The translations under genes and the position numbers were made by a program. Under the pieces are notes generated by a model that was not told where the DNA came from, ran no database searches, and worked only from the letters and a program-made list of their open reading frames with translations. From the NCBI GenBank assembly GCA_036346255.1, contig CM070636.1, positions 26,915,539 to 26,979,538 of the forward strand: 64,000 nt of DNA. The letters run 5' to 3'. Of the stretch, positions 41,821 through 53,686 are shown one piece after another (the first letter of the stretch is position 1; the number at the start of each line of letters is the position of its first letter). This stretch comes from Ampelocalamus luodianensis (taxonomy: Eukaryota > Streptophyta > Magnoliopsida > Poales > Poaceae).

Positions 41821-42739
41821 TGATGAGGATATCCCTACTACTTATGAGGTTATTCGTGAAGCAGGAGCTAAACTTCTCAAACAACAGTGCATTTGTTTCT
41901 TAATGAATTTCCTTTGTTGCCAATGAGAATTGGTTACTACCTAAAGCAATACATGGTGCATTCTCAAGTTTGACAAATTTAAAGACTTTGGAACCGAGAG
42001 GGAGGAGAGGGAGGCCGGAACAAATTCATGGAGGAGAAACACATGCGGCCAACAAGGGAGAAGAAACCCATGTGGCCAACGAGAGGGAACGTGCTCTCAG
42101 GATAAAACCCTAGCACATGCGGGCGGTCAAGAAAGACATATGGTGACATGGCAACAAGGGTTACATTGGCATAAAAAGAAGCATCAAGTGCATCGAACAA
42201 ATTCGCGCAAGCTAAGAGAAGGAAAGCTCACAATACAAGGGAAACCGAGAGGGAGACTAGTTTAAATTTCCAAATTAAAGTAGGACATTTTTTTGAATCG
42301 GATTACTGTTCACGTGAACAGTAATCGGACTCGGATTACTGTAGCACTCGGTTACTGTTCATCCGAGTTTTGTGCTTGCGTGGGAGGCTATATAAACCCC
42401 CCATGGCCGCACCATAGAGGTAGACCAGTTTATGCATAAGATTGAAACATAGCTATTGCTTTTTCTTTCGACACCAGAGTTCATGCGAGGACTTTGAGAG
42501 AGAATTAGGCGATCCATTGTTTGTTCTGCAACTCAGGGTCAAGCCGTCGTTCCATTGGGAATTGGGACTTGGCGTTAAATCGTTCGTGGTCTCGACGAAC
42601 AACTACCCGGTGTGTTTGGGCGTATTCCGAAGAGTTGAGGGTTCGTGCATTGGCGCGAGTGTTCAGCTAGCGACATCGTCTACTTCGCATCAACTATCCA
42701 CGGTTCCTCACTGAGAAGATCGGGCTTCCCCCCGTATCA
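41821..42739 (+). mobile_element. Element C 3' LTR
   Basis: 919 bases, preceded by a polypurine tract. A perfect 26-base palindrome at 42301-42326 (arms GATTACTGTTCAC) is centred on CACGTG, and a TATA box (CTATATAAACC) follows near 42389. The LTR ends CCGTATCA at 42739 and is followed at once by an inverted, truncated LTR of a related subfamily. Confidence 0.85.
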
Positions 42740-42744
42740 CATAC

Positions 42745-43261
42745 CCATTGTGTGGTCCTTGGAATAAGCTTTCAAACAAGTCCAAGAACACCCCAATTGG
42801 ACTCACGATGCAAAAGTTATGACCTTTTTATTACGGCCTGTTGGGCTGTCCCGAACGAATCCGAATTGAATTCGGAGTTGATTCGAGATGAATTTCGGTT
42901 GGGCTTGTGGAGGATCCGATTGGGCTTGAATTCTGGGTCTTTCTCCTCTTGGTTGACCCACGTGAGCTTCTCCTCCATTGCTTTGGCTCCGCCTCCCTCT
43001 TGGTTCCAAAGGCTTCACAATGTTCAAACTCGAGAATGCACAAAACGTTTGCATGAGGTAGTACCTAATTCTCATCAATGAAAATAGAAGATTCATTAAG
43101 AAATAAAAGCACCTGTTGATTTAGAAGTTTAGCTCTTGCTCTAGTAAGTGGACCAACATGCACTTCACTTGTATTATTTGTAGCTTCACTTATGGCGTCC
43201 ATCTCGGTATGTGTGACCACCAATAGGGAAAGATGTATCAGTGTTAGGGATGCCCTCATCA
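42745..43261 (-). mobile_element. Truncated inverted LTR of the same family
   Basis: On the minus strand it starts TGATGAGGGCATCCC at 43261 and runs to about 42745, matching 60149-60685 of the inverted solo LTR nearby, including the stretch GTGTGG.CCTTGGAATAAGC. The 3' half, about 520 bases, is missing. It abuts element C's 3' LTR head to tail in opposite orientation, evidence of a rearrangement. Confidence 0.8.
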
Positions 43262-45867
43262 CACATATTACTCACTTGCTGTTCTTTGTGCATTAACCGA
43301 AGGTACTCTTCACTTATATCCTTGTTTTGTGCAATATTACTTGCTGAAAATCATTCATATCCTTTGATATCAATTTCTGATTTTTAGAACTCTTTGATCC
43401 TACTCAAGACTAGCTATTTGGGTTTGCATTAGGGCTGCACATTTACCTTGCAATTATTCATAACCGAGTTGGTCACTTTTAAGCTCATTGATTTATTGGT
43501 TTTTAAGTTTGACTACTAGCAAATGTGAAGAAAGAAAAAGAGAAATAAATAAATAAATAAAAGGAAAGGAAAGAAAGAAAAGGAAAGGAAAGGAAAATAA
43601 AATTAAAGTGGTGGCGAGCATTGAACAAGTATTGAGCATTGCCTCGCTTGAGTTTAGTTGCTGATTTGTGTAATCTTGTGCCCTAGATATCAATTGCAAC
43701 AAGCTAGCGTGTTTCTTTAACTTTTGCAACATGAGCTATTATGAGCTATTTATTCTTCACTTATATCTTGTTAGCTCATTCTTTGGTTGCATTAAGTTAC
43801 ATCATCTTAGTGTGTGAGTTGTTGCCTTGATCTCCACTTATATTATACGTGCATTAACTATTCATTGAATTCTAGTTTGGGTTTTTTACTTATTGAACAA
43901 AGTCGAGAATTCAGATTGTGTAGAATATACACTTGACCCTCCAAGGTCCACATATTATCATGTTAGTGCAATTGCTTGACCGTGAACTCGCTTGACCATC
44001 ACCTTTGTGTTTATCCACACCACCCAAGTGCGAGGTACCCCATAATTCGGCATAGGGTGAGTAAGAACATCAAATGGTAAGGGAATGTGAGGTTAAGAGT
44101 GATACACATATTTCAATAATCCATCATTGTTTCTTATTGTGTTTGCACTACTAACCATGGTAGGTTACAAGTATGTATAACTTTCTTTTTATGGGAGTAA
44201 TGACCCAGATGAGTATCTTGAGTGGGAAGGATAAATGGAGAAAGTTATTAAATTTTACAAGCTTCCCAAACCACAAGAGGTGATAAGAGCCACTAAAGAG
44301 TTTGAGGATTATGTGTATAGTTGGTGGCAACAACTATTTGGGAAACGACTCATAACATCTTGGGTAGATTTAAAGATGGTGATGAGAAGAGAATTTGTGT
44401 CATCCACTTATGATCAAGAATTACTTCACCATTTGGAGAGCATTACATAAGGATGCAAAGTTTCCAAGCTAATAATATTGAGTTCGAATCATGCAATGTG
44501 TCGTGCCGGTGTCACTAGTGCATTTAAACAGAAGACATACTTCAAAAGAGGTTTGAATACTAAGATAGCTACTGCACTTGAATATAAATATTTTAGTAGT
44601 ATGCATGATCTTGTGAGTTGTGCTCTTGAGGAGGAGAAGATGTGTAATTCCACCACATGCGAGGTTGAGAGCATTCAAATTAACAGTGTAAGAGATACAC
44701 CAAAAGAAAAGAAAGATGGAGAAGTTAGGAAAAGTGAGGATTTTTTCAGACCTACGACTTACCCTCTATTTCTAGTGTGGTGTCTCACATTGTGCAAAGT
44801 TGGCAATGAGTTGGAGGAACTAAATGCTAAACAACCCACATTGTTGGAAAAGAAGGATGAGAACATAACCATGGAGGAGATGGGATGCTTGTTGCACCGT
44901 GGTTAGATCATGCAGAAACACTATCTACAACACCTACAACAACTAAGGAGTACATTAAAGGTAACAATAATAGTGTTGAATTGGTAGTTCGTGAAGAAAT
45001 TGTGAGTAATAGTGATAATTCTTATGCTCAATTGGAAATTCTCGTTCTTAATTTCATATGTTTAGTTTACATAATGTAGAGTTGATTACTCATGATGAAG
45101 TGCTTACTAGGATATCCCTTAAGGAATCTTTGTACTATATCATGTTCGATGATCCTATAGAGCTATCTAGTGTGATTGAGAGAGTTTTGAAATTGTATAT
45201 TTAAAATCACTAGCTAGTATCTACACCTTCACTTATAAATTCAACTTTATTGGAGATTATGGGGTAGACAATAAGTTTTATGTTTATCGAATATGCATTA
45301 CCTGTGTGATAAGCTTGATGAATTCAAAACGCATGTTTTTGGGCAAGTCATCTAGTGTGCCATGTTTTAATAACATTGATTTGAGTAAGAATCTTAGTGC
45401 TTACTATTTAGAAAGATTTATAAAGCCTACACATTTATCTTTTGTTGAACAATCATGTATAAGTAATCAGAGTAGCGCAGTTGAAGCATGGAAGGCACAA
45501 ACAATTTTCTCATCTATATTACCTGAAATTGATGTTGTAAATTTGAAATATGATCATATGAGCACTTGTATACATTAAAAAATGATTTGGGTCTGTCCAT
45601 TCATAATTTGCATACATGCTTACAAAAGTCAAGGACAACTTCTTTTCATAGGAGTGGGAATGATGTGGATGAAAGGAGTGTTGATATGCATACGTTATAT
45701 ATGATCATGAGTGCTTGCTGTTGTGGTGCTATTCATGATATTCAAAACAAAGGGAAAGGTAAAACAGACGATAGATACATAAACCATGTATATACATTGT
45801 TCTCTTTGTTTAGTATACTTTTAGATTATCAAAAGCCGAGGATGACTTTTCTTGAAGAAGGTGAGGA
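43262..45867 (+). pseudogene. Element E: divergent pol-less relative of element C (leader, gag, ORF remains)
   Basis: A leader with the same landmarks as A-C (AATCTTGTGCCCTA near 43673, then ...GCTAGCGTGTTTCT and GTTGCATTAAGT) precedes a gag piece: DPDEYLEWEG, KVIKFYKLPKPQE, YVYSWWQQL (44235-44340) and YFKRGLNTKIATALEYKYFS, VSCALEEEKM (44550-44640). A decayed copy of the element C ORF follows to about 45578. Stops and frameshifts are frequent. A purine-rich microsatellite of AAATA and GGAAA units lies at 43526-43603. The 5' LTR is missing; the 3' LTR begins at 45868. Confidence 0.75.
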
Positions 45868-45982
45868 TGATGAGGATTGCCCTAGCTTCATGACTTACAT
45901 ACCTACAAATGAAGATTCCAAACACTATAACAAGGTTAAAGCTAAACTTAATGTTCATAATTATAGTTTGCTTGTAAGAATC
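45868..45982 (+). mobile_element. Element E 3' LTR, first part
   Basis: It starts TGATGAGGATTGCCC after the purine tract GAAGAAGGTGAGGA. A frame resembling the LTR-encoded pol tail of the family continues (KVKAKLNVHNYSLLVR) until an inverted LTR of the TGTAATACC family interrupts it at 45983. The rest probably resumes at 48172. Confidence 0.65.
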
Positions 45983-48171
45983 TTTAACACCCCAACTCTC
46001 AAAGAGTCTAGAATGCTCTGAAACTAAACTATTCTAGCACAACTACAAATTTTCTGTGAATCTCCTTTGTTTAATCACTAAACCGAGAGTTCAACAATAA
46101 CGCATGGCATAACAAAGTTCTCATAATCAAATTACTCTATCATGCATGATAATCAAATGAACCAACCAAGACTGGCAATCTCATTATTACAAATAAGCAG
46201 CTACTCAAACCAAACCATCTATGGGTGATAATCAAATGGTTTATTTATTTCTAAATTGAAGCTAAGTAGCAAACGCCTTATGAGTGTGAGGTAGTGAGTG
46301 CATCCAACAACTACTCCCTCCCATGCGTGTCGTTCCTGCCATTGGTACCTAAAACACATTTAAGCAAGAGTGAGCCCAAATACTCAGCAAGTATCAACAA
46401 GGCTAAAAAACAAGAACATTAGCATAGCATCGATAATCCACAATAACATTATACTAAATATAGCCATTTTTCTCATGATATGCAATCAATGCAATGCTCC
46501 TTTGAACTTTATCTCTTTTCGCATTTTACCGGTAATGCGGGGTATACAACCGTCGTTGTATAGCCTTGCCTGTGCCCACTAGCACAGGGACCAAGAGCCT
46601 ATACACCACATGTATAGGGGGACCTTTGCCCATCATCTTAATGATGGGGACCTTTTGCTCATAGCCCACATTCCACGAATGTGGGGGACCTCAAGCCCGT
46701 CATCTACATGACGGGGACCTCAACTGTATGTGCTTGGTCACCACGTGACCAAGGCACCTGTATGCTCTCAACATGCATATGCACCATGATAACATTCTTC
46801 ATATGCAGGAATTCAACATATTCTCATTAACATGTAAGTATTAACAACATGCGGGAAAATCTTTAACCAACTGGCAGTCATCAAGTTAAACGGTAACTCA
46901 TCTCATAAACAGTATGCATGACTAAAGCGAACAAGACACATCGCAATCACATCATGCGGGCATACATATACCATAGCCGAATACTTGCCTCAACCGTGAG
47001 AACGGTGGGCGCGACGAGGTGTCTGCCCTGAACCATGCTCCCACCTCGAATATAAAGATACCCCAATCTAAGACCAACATTCTGAACCAAGAGCAAAAAG
47101 AACAACACAAATGAACTTGCTAAACTCCCAAGTGTTTCCCAACTCCCAATTTCTAGCGATCGGATTGGCGCACACTGTGAACTGTCAACTTCTAAAATAC
47201 ATAACTTCCTGCTCAGGTGTACAAATAAGATGTTCTTGGACTTTATGAAAAGTTAATTAAATTATCTAAATAAACTTAGTTGGGGAGACCTTTTGATTCT
47301 ACCATCTACTACCCTAGCAAACCAATCTATCAGACATCAGAATTCACGTCGGGTTCTCTGGACAGTACACTAAAACCTCCATAACTTTTGCTACGAGAAT
47401 CCAAATCTTGCGTTCTTTATCTCTATGAAAAGGTACAGAAATTACCCACTTTTTTTTGTTATATTGAGATCCCCTGATTCTCCCTTTAATTAGCAGTTCT
47501 AACCAGTTTTCTACAGACTATCCAGAATCTGACAGAACAACAGGACAGCAATACTAGAAAATTCATAACTCCCAGACCGTTAATCGGATTTGGGCGATCT
47601 TATCGGCCAACGAAAGCTAAGAACATAACCTACAATTCTCTACGAGACCAAAACCTCTGATTCAGCCTCTAACCACATGAAATTAATCCCGCAAGCTTCT
47701 GGACGAATCTGCATGAGCAGCAGGCAGATTGCAACCTAGCCAAAAACTACCCGATTACTCTTCTATGACTAATTACCCAACAACAACAACGCGTTACCCT
47801 TGATGCCGCTGAAGGTCGTGAACCACGGATGGTGATCCCTCTTCCTTCTCTTCTCCCTTCTCTTCTTCTTCCTTTCTTCTTCTTCCTTTCTCTCCTTCTT
47901 TTCTCCTCTTTGCCTAGAAGGGGGGTGCTACAGTGTGGTGCTACAGTACTAGGGGTGTGGTACTGTAGCAACTAGGGTTTCCCCTCTTTTTTAGTGGCCA
48001 GCCCTCATGGGCCTCTGGGCCAAGGTCCGAGGCCCAGTTGCCAAAAACTACAGAAAACCCCTTTATCTAATTCTTTTGCTAAATCTATTTTATATTTGGT
48101 CCTTCTCTCAATTCACATAATCTCTCCCGAATACTCTTTCGAATATTCTCGAATACTTTTGGGGTATTACA
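45983..48171 (-). mobile_element. Inverted solo LTR, TGTAATACC Gypsy family
   Basis: On the minus strand it begins TGTAATACCCCAAAAG at 48171 and ends ...GAGTTGGGGTGTTAAA near 45983 (expected TGTTACA, mutated). All landmarks of the family are present in reverse order, including the hairpin array at 46569-46753. No internal region adjoins it, so it is a solo LTR or a lone remnant. Flanking pentamers (about AATCT and AATAC) match poorly. Confidence 0.88.
46569..46753. repeat. Hairpin array in the inverted LTR
   Basis: Stems in plus-strand order: CCTGTGC/GCACAGG (46569-46588), CCTATACA/TGTATAGG (46598-46618), CCCATCAT/ATGATGGG (46629-46648), CCCACATTC/GAATGTGGG (46675-46695), CCCGTCAT/ATGACGGG (46696-46715) and CTTGGTCAC/GTGACCAAG (46733-46753). 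Here the third stem is longer, and the last is perfect where other copies have mismatches. Confidence 0.93.
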
Positions 48172-48663
48172 AATACGACTACAGCTTTGCTTGTGTGAAT
48201 GTAGGTATGCTGGATGCCCTAGAAATAGTGCAGACTGGAGAGGAGGAGAGGGAGGCAGGCCAAGAGAAGAAGAGGAGAGAACAAGAGAAGAATGCAAGCC
48301 ATGAGAGTCATTTCACGCGGACAACAAAGGGAGGAAACAAGGTCAAGTGAGCCCATGCGGCCACCACCCACACCAAGCCCATACGGCCATAAATCTAGAA
48401 TCTAAGCCCAACTCCTCCAATTGGGCCGAAAGATCTTAAAAGACTGAATTGAGCATTCTAGCCTGATTGAAGAGTTAGTATGGATTTAATTGATGAACTT
48501 GAATGCCATATGACTTGAGAGGTCCTAAATGGGTCATGTATCTATTTTATAATTATTTTCCATGTTTTAAAATAATTTAGTTTCAGATTGGGCTTAGAAG
48601 CTAATCTAGTCACTTGGGTCAAATAGAGTTAGTTTTGGCTTAGCCCATGCTTGGGGGAGTGTG
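48172..48663 (+). mobile_element. Probable remainder of element E 3' LTR
   Basis: The LTR-encoded tail pattern appears to resume (VGMLDALEIVQ, then EEEREAGQEKKRREQEKN), in the same relative position as the GGEGGREQIHGEE stretch of element B. AT-rich sequence follows and ends near GCTTGGGGGAGTGTGA. The end boundary is not clear. Confidence 0.45.
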
Positions 48664-48740
48664 ACAAACCGAGAGAGGTGACTTGGGAGTTGGAGTCTGC
48701 GCATGCGCGAGCAATATCCGGAGTTATTCACATCGGTACC
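48664..48740 (+). pseudogene. Chromodomain tail of a Gypsy pol
   Basis: REVTWELES, then after a frameshift RMREQYPELFTS-like codons, the same segment as at 30215-30280. It marks the end of another chromodomain-type Gypsy integrase. The polypurine tract and LTR start expected next are missing. Confidence 0.65.
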
Positions 48741-50939
48741 AATGCATAAATAGACAAAAGAGATACGTGAAAGCAGGGTATTTTGGAGTTGTTAGAACGA
48801 GTCGGTTTGTCTTGGAATAAAAGGATCGTGAAGGGAGAGGAGTCCGGAATTAAACCTAGTCCACGATTTTTTCCTCGTCTGCGCCGCGTTTCTCCGATAA
48901 TCGTGCGTAGCCGCACGCAACCGTGCTAGCCGCCTCCTACCCTCTGCGCGTGGGCGCCACTGCCGAGCACCTGTTGCCGCTTGCGACCACCCCTATGAAG
49001 CTCCTGCCTGCAGCACACGACTGTCGCGTGAGAGCTGCTGCCGTGCATCCCCTACTTTTTCTCGTCACCTGTACATCAATCGGTTTGTCTCTTCCCGTGA
49101 CTTGCTTCCCTGAATCCTTTAGTGCTGCTATGTAAGAAGTTATTGGTTTTGTCTTTTTCCCCATTCTTGTTGCACTGCTTGACTAGCATCTTTTGATGTA
49201 TGCTACGGTTGGCATTAGTGTGACTAGTTATTGGTGTACTAATTTGATTATTTATTGGGATAAATAGGGATGCATGGCTGATTATTTCATTGGATTAGAT
49301 AAGGCCGTATTAGTTAATTAGAATTGCAAGCATGCGTTTCATTGGATCTAGGTAGTGCCGCAATAGTTAATGGGTGCACATGCATTGCTATAAATATTTA
49401 ATTGCTATGAATATTCAATTGAAGAATTAAGGGAGAGAGAGAAACTAGATAGTGCTGATGTATCAGTTAATTAGAATTGCATGCATGCTGGAACAATAAC
49501 CGCGATACCTTTCGGTTTGGTAGCGCTAGCAGATGAAAATCAATTAGTAGTGCAAGTTTACTTTGTATGCATGCATGCATGCGCATGACAGAGAGATTAA
49601 TTGATAGGGCTGCATGTGCTTCATTAATTAGATTAGTAGGGGAGAGAGAGATTAATTAGATAATGCTATTTAGTAGATAACTAGCAGTTTGGTCGTAGCA
49701 TTCTATGCATGCATGCATGTTAACTAGTGAGTGTTGCATGCTTTGTATTTATGTGTTTCTCTGGAATATTAAAAGATAGAGGAGCTAGCTGTTTCGTTGA
49801 AACGGCAAGGGGTGACGGTTCGGTATTGGAAAAGCGTTGTGGATTTGGAGGACGTGTAGGAGCGATGTCAAATAATTGTTGTTCTTGTGATGCTGTAGCT
49901 TGTATTGAAATCTGAGTGTTTATTGTAGGAGAGACGTCGCGCTTGTTGCCATCTTCTAGCCAAACCGTGCGTCACAACTAGTAAAGGCAAGTGCATGGTA
50001 GACAGCGATCAATGATTGATGTCTGTATTTCTTTATCGTTCATTACCATTATCGTTGTGCTTTTCTTTGTATTTAATTGCAAGCAATGTAATGGTATGAC
50101 TATAGTTTGTTGACGAACATGAGGAAAATGAGATATGATGAATATGATGAAATTATGAATTTTTGTATTCATAAGCATCTTTGCATATGGGCAGGTGATC
50201 ATGATTGATCAAAACTCCACGGGAGTGGAGGAGGTCCCCGATCCTCGAGGAGGAGCGGGCTTGAGAGTGAATGTTGTCGCGAGCGTTCACTCATGCTATA
50301 CTGGAAGTATCTGCTGAAAGAAGTGCATGTGGACATGCAGAATAGAGTTGCATTGAGTTATGAGATGAATGTGTGTGAAAACAAAAACAAAAAAGAAATA
50401 ATAGCTTGAGAATATTAATAGAAGGACATGTGATGATAATGAAGTTATTGAATCACGATGTTTTATCATTGTTTGTTGTTTATTGATGTATTTGCTTAGT
50501 CGTTGACTCACCCTTGCTCTTTTATTGCTTTTAGGTGATCATTGAGGGTGCTACGATGGAGAGGGACTAGGGCACATGGAATAGTTTTATACTTGAGACA
50601 CATAATTATTTGCCATGAGAACCATTTGATTCATTATTCTTTGGACTACTTTTAGGAAATGTTAGAAATTGAATAAGCTTAGGTGAATGCTTTGGACTAG
50701 TCTGTTTTGTTCCAAGGTTTGGGATTTACTGGTTTGGTGTTATTTTAGACTTATTATCTGGCTATGTTTCCCTCGCTTATTTTATTCATGCTTGATCAGC
50801 CATTATTCATGTTCTATCGTGACCGTGGATGGATTTTATCAATGCTTTGGTTGCTGAAATTTTATAGTGTGTTCAAGAATATTAGTTGAGAGGATAGTTT
50901 AGTGGCATTCTAGGCTCAGTGTTGGGCTAGGGTGTTACA
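48741..50939 (+). mobile_element. Diverged Gypsy LTR lacking its start
   Basis: It ends GCTCAGTGTTGGGCTAGGGTGTTACA, as in the TGTAATACC family. Before the end, the TTAGTCGTTGACTCACCCTTGCTC and TTTTAGGTGATC stretches correspond to the putative splice-acceptor region of the other LTRs. One GGTCCCCGATCCTC hairpin and GAGTGAA...GTTCACTC (50256-50294) remain where the others have the array. The 5' start is not recognisable, so this copy is truncated or strongly diverged. Confidence 0.6.
49280..49740 (+). repeat. Degenerate repeats and (ATGC)n runs in the LTR
   Basis: Phrases such as TTAATTAGAATTGCA.GCATGC, GGGAGAGAGAGA..A and TAGATAGTGCT recur several times. ATGC runs at 49566-49583 and 49703-49718 are alternating purine-pyrimidine. 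They look like decayed tandem units of 60-130 bases. Confidence 0.6.
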
Positions 50940-51555
50940 TGTCCCTTTGTCTGTTGCTCCCATTCTGAAGGAAGAGGCTGATAATCTCAAAAGGGGGAAT
51001 GACCTTTGTTAGAAGAGAAGACATTCTCTTTAGGTTCTAGGAAATTTTTCTAGTCTTCTTTACCTCCTCTAGCAAACTGTACATTCAAAGAAATAGTGCA
51101 GTGAAAAGCAACTTCTTGCTGCATTACTAACATATAAGGCTGGAAGCTTTGGAGGCCTCCGGCGGTGGCTATGTCGCCCGTAAAATGTCCTTTGTCCGAT
51201 CGCGCAACGCCTGCCTCGTGCCCGCCAGATCTAAAATGGTGCGCCTGATGGGAACGCGGACGCCTCGCGCGCCACGCCGCCGAGACTCTCGTGTCATGAA
51301 GCTCGTCCGTTCCCTTTCTCCTTGTGTCTAATCTCTCGCTTTCGCTCCATCACACGGCGCCACTCCTCCCATCACTGCTCCCCCACCCACCCCTCCTTGG
51401 TGGCTGCCTCGGTGCCTCCCCTCACCCCTTTTACCCTCCGCATCCGGTACTCTCCCTCTCCCTCTTCCACCAACACAGCTGCTCCCTTCCTCTTCCTCCC
51501 CTGTCCACCCCCAATGTCTCTCCTCAGCCACCGCCTCGGTGACTCTTCTCGAACC
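50940..51555. other. Unassigned, CT-rich in second half
   Basis: 50940-51140 is unique-looking sequence with a short frame (VPLSVAPILKEEADNLKRGN) that I cannot assign. 51150-51550 is GC- then CT-rich with overlapping open frames on both strands that reflect composition. It could be a leader of a lost gene or of an LTR. Confidence 0.3.
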
Positions 51556-52333
51556 CGGGAACGAAGGATCCCGAATCCTCTGTGTTCATACACCAGTCCA
51601 GGATTTCCAGTGTACACAGTCTTACAAAATTGATATTACAATCATATCACGGAAACTTAAATAACATTAAATAATCAAATGTTTAATACAACTGAGTCTG
51701 GTAAGCAAATAGTAAATAACATTGCGAAAGCATAGTAATAAAAGTGAACCACACAATTCGCCACAGGTAATCGTCTGGAGTCGAAGGCCTAAACATCCTG
51801 GTCCTCACCGTCGGGGAAGAAGTCTTCTCCTGAATAAAAGTTATTCAGCAAGAGTGAGCACTACTCTTTGTGCTGCAAGCTACACCCAATATGGAATGAA
51901 AATGCATGCATAAGGTAAAGAAGTGAACAAGGCAGGGGTTATTTTGCATAAAGCAACATTTTCAGTTAAAATACTCTTTGTAATTTCCAAAGCCATTTTT
52001 ATACTATATCTAAAATCAGATTTTAAAATGTCAATGTTATAGTATGGATAACCTCCAATGTTCAGGTGAAGGATACCCTCCTATCACATAGCTGACCGCC
52101 CAATTTTCCACAGTGATTAACCATCCTCAAACTATTTGTTAAAACATTTTGAAAACCAAAAAACAAAGCCTAACTTCAAATGGCCTTGTTAGCATGTCCA
52201 TGACCGCGAACACAGCTATTCGAATAGTTTTTACTCTGCAGAGTCTGAACAGCTTTACCCACATGAGATGACTTGCTCTTTTTGTCAGCCAATACACGCT
52301 TACGTAGGCATGCGGTCGCGATTATCATGAGGT
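51556..52333 (-). mobile_element. Probable minus-strand Gypsy LTR fragment
   Basis: The phrase TTATTCAGCAAGAGTGAGCAC near 51840 is the reverse of the TGCTGAGT..TCACTCTTGCT block next to the putative splice acceptor of grass Gypsy LTRs. The region has no genes. Its start and end cannot be fixed; it stops where another LTR begins at 52334. Confidence 0.45.
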
Positions 52334-52759
52334 TGTAATACTCCGAAAGTGTGAGAAGCAAATAATCGGGATAAATTAATTTAATCGGTAGGGATTAATT
52401 GATCGGGGAAAAGTTTAATTCAGAAAATCATCAAAACAAGAAAAGAGAGGGGGTTTTCCGCTTTTTCACGGCAACCTGGGCCTGGGCTTTGGCCCAGTGG
52501 GGTGGCCGACCAGGGAGGGGCCGCCACTTCCCCAAACCCTAGCCGCCCTATACCCTCCTCTCTCTCCTTGCGCCTCCCCCTCCTCTCTCGCGCCACCCTC
52601 TCCCCTCCCCCCCTTGTGCGCATCCCCCATCTAGGCCACCCCTCCTGGTCCTTGCGCCCTCCCCAACATGTCTCCCTCGCTGTCGGCAAAGAACGGCCGT
52701 TCTCCACGCCTGCCGACAAGGAAGAAGAAGGAGATCGCTAGGAGGTGACGGGCTGTTGT
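52334..52759 (+). mobile_element. Host LTR of the nest, part 1 (TGTAATACC family)
   Basis: It starts TGTAATACTCCGAAAGTGTGA, like the LTR at 30389, and continues through the GC/CT-rich block. Element B is inserted at 52760 with target duplication TGTTG. The same LTR continues at 59308 (GGAGGAAGAAGAAGG) and again at 60686. Confidence 0.85.
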
Positions 52760-53674
52760 GATGAGGGCATCCCTAACACTTATACATCTTTCCCTATTGG
52801 TGGTCATACACATACTGAGGTGGACACCATACATGACGCTACAAATAATTCAAGTACGTATGCATATTGGTCCACCTGACGAGCAAGAGCTAAACTTCTA
52901 AATCAACAGTGCTTTTGTTTCTTAGTGAATCTTCTATTGTCATTGATGAGAATTGGGTATTACCTCATGCAAATGTTTTGTGCATTCTTAGGTTTGAATA
53001 TTGTGAAGCCTTTGGAGGAGAGGGAGGCCGGGAACAAATTCATGGAGAAGAAACACATGTGGCCAACAATGGTTACATTGGCATCAAAAGAAGCTTCAAG
53101 TGTATCGAACAAATTCGCAAAGCTAAGAGAAGGAAAGCTCACAATACAAGGGAACCGAAAGAGAGACTAGTTTAAATTTCCAAATTAAAGTAGGACGTTT
53201 TTTTTAATCGGATACTGTTCACGTGAACAGTAATCGGACTCGGATACTGTAGCAATGAACAGTATCGGACTCGGATTACTGTAGCACTCGGTTACTGTTC
53301 ATCCGAGTTTTGTGCTTGTGGGAGGCTATATAAACCCCCATGGCGCACCATAGAGAGCGCACCAGTTTATGCATAAGATTGAAACATAGCTATTGCTTGT
53401 TCTTTCGACACCGAGTTCATGCGAGGACTTTGAGGAGAATTAGGCGATCCATTTGTTTTGTTCGCAATCCAAGGTCAAGCCGTCGTTCCATTGGGAATTG
53501 GGACTTGGCGTTAAATCGTCGTGGTCTCGCGACGAACAACTACCCGTGTGTTTTGGGCGTATTCAAGAGTTGAGGGTTCGTGCATTGGCGCGAGTGTTCA
53601 GCTAGCGACATCGTCTACTTCGCATCAACTATCCACGGTTCCTCACTGAGAAGATCGGGCCTCCCCCCGTATCA
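52760..53674 (+). mobile_element. Element B 5' LTR
   Basis: 915 bases, TGATGAGGGCATCCC to CCCCCCGTATCA. TATA box TATATAAA is at 53327-53334. Upstream is a partly duplicated control region with CACGTG inside GTTCACGTGAAC and two GTAGCA-centred repeats (53205-53300). The LTR differs from the 3' LTR mostly by tiny indels. Confidence 0.9.
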
Positions 53675-53676
53675 TA

Positions 53677-53686
53677 TGGTATCAGA
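53677..53686 (+). promoter_or_regulatory. Element B primer-binding site
   Basis: TGGTATCAGA, two bases after the LTR, matches the first ten bases of the initiator tRNA-Met complement. The following TTCTAGG departs from it. In A and C the site is shorter still (TGGTATCG). Confidence 0.8.

Larger units (their letters stand above)
37747..42739 (+). mobile_element. Element C: Gypsy element with gag and a novel ORF but no pol
   Basis: 5' LTR 37747-38650, leader 38651-39827, gag remains 39828-40400, a 343-codon ORF 40439-41470, polypurine tract GAAGAAAGGAGGA ending at 41820, 3' LTR 41821-42739. The LTRs start TGATGAGGATATCCC and differ from those of A and B mainly in the first 430 bases, while the leader is almost the same as that of A. 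No protease, reverse transcriptase or integrase is present. The flanking pentamers do not match (GAAGT before, CATAC after), so at least one end has been rearranged. Confidence 0.85.

Noticed and set aside
45978..48176. Target-site duplication for the inverted LTR
   Set aside because: The best flanking pentamers (AATCT and AATAC) differ at two of five positions and the terminal bases are mutated, so no duplication is claimed.
51322..51633. Overlapping proline/serine-rich and glycine/arginine-rich frames
   Set aside because: The CT-rich stretch gives open frames in several frames on both strands; no start context or domain.
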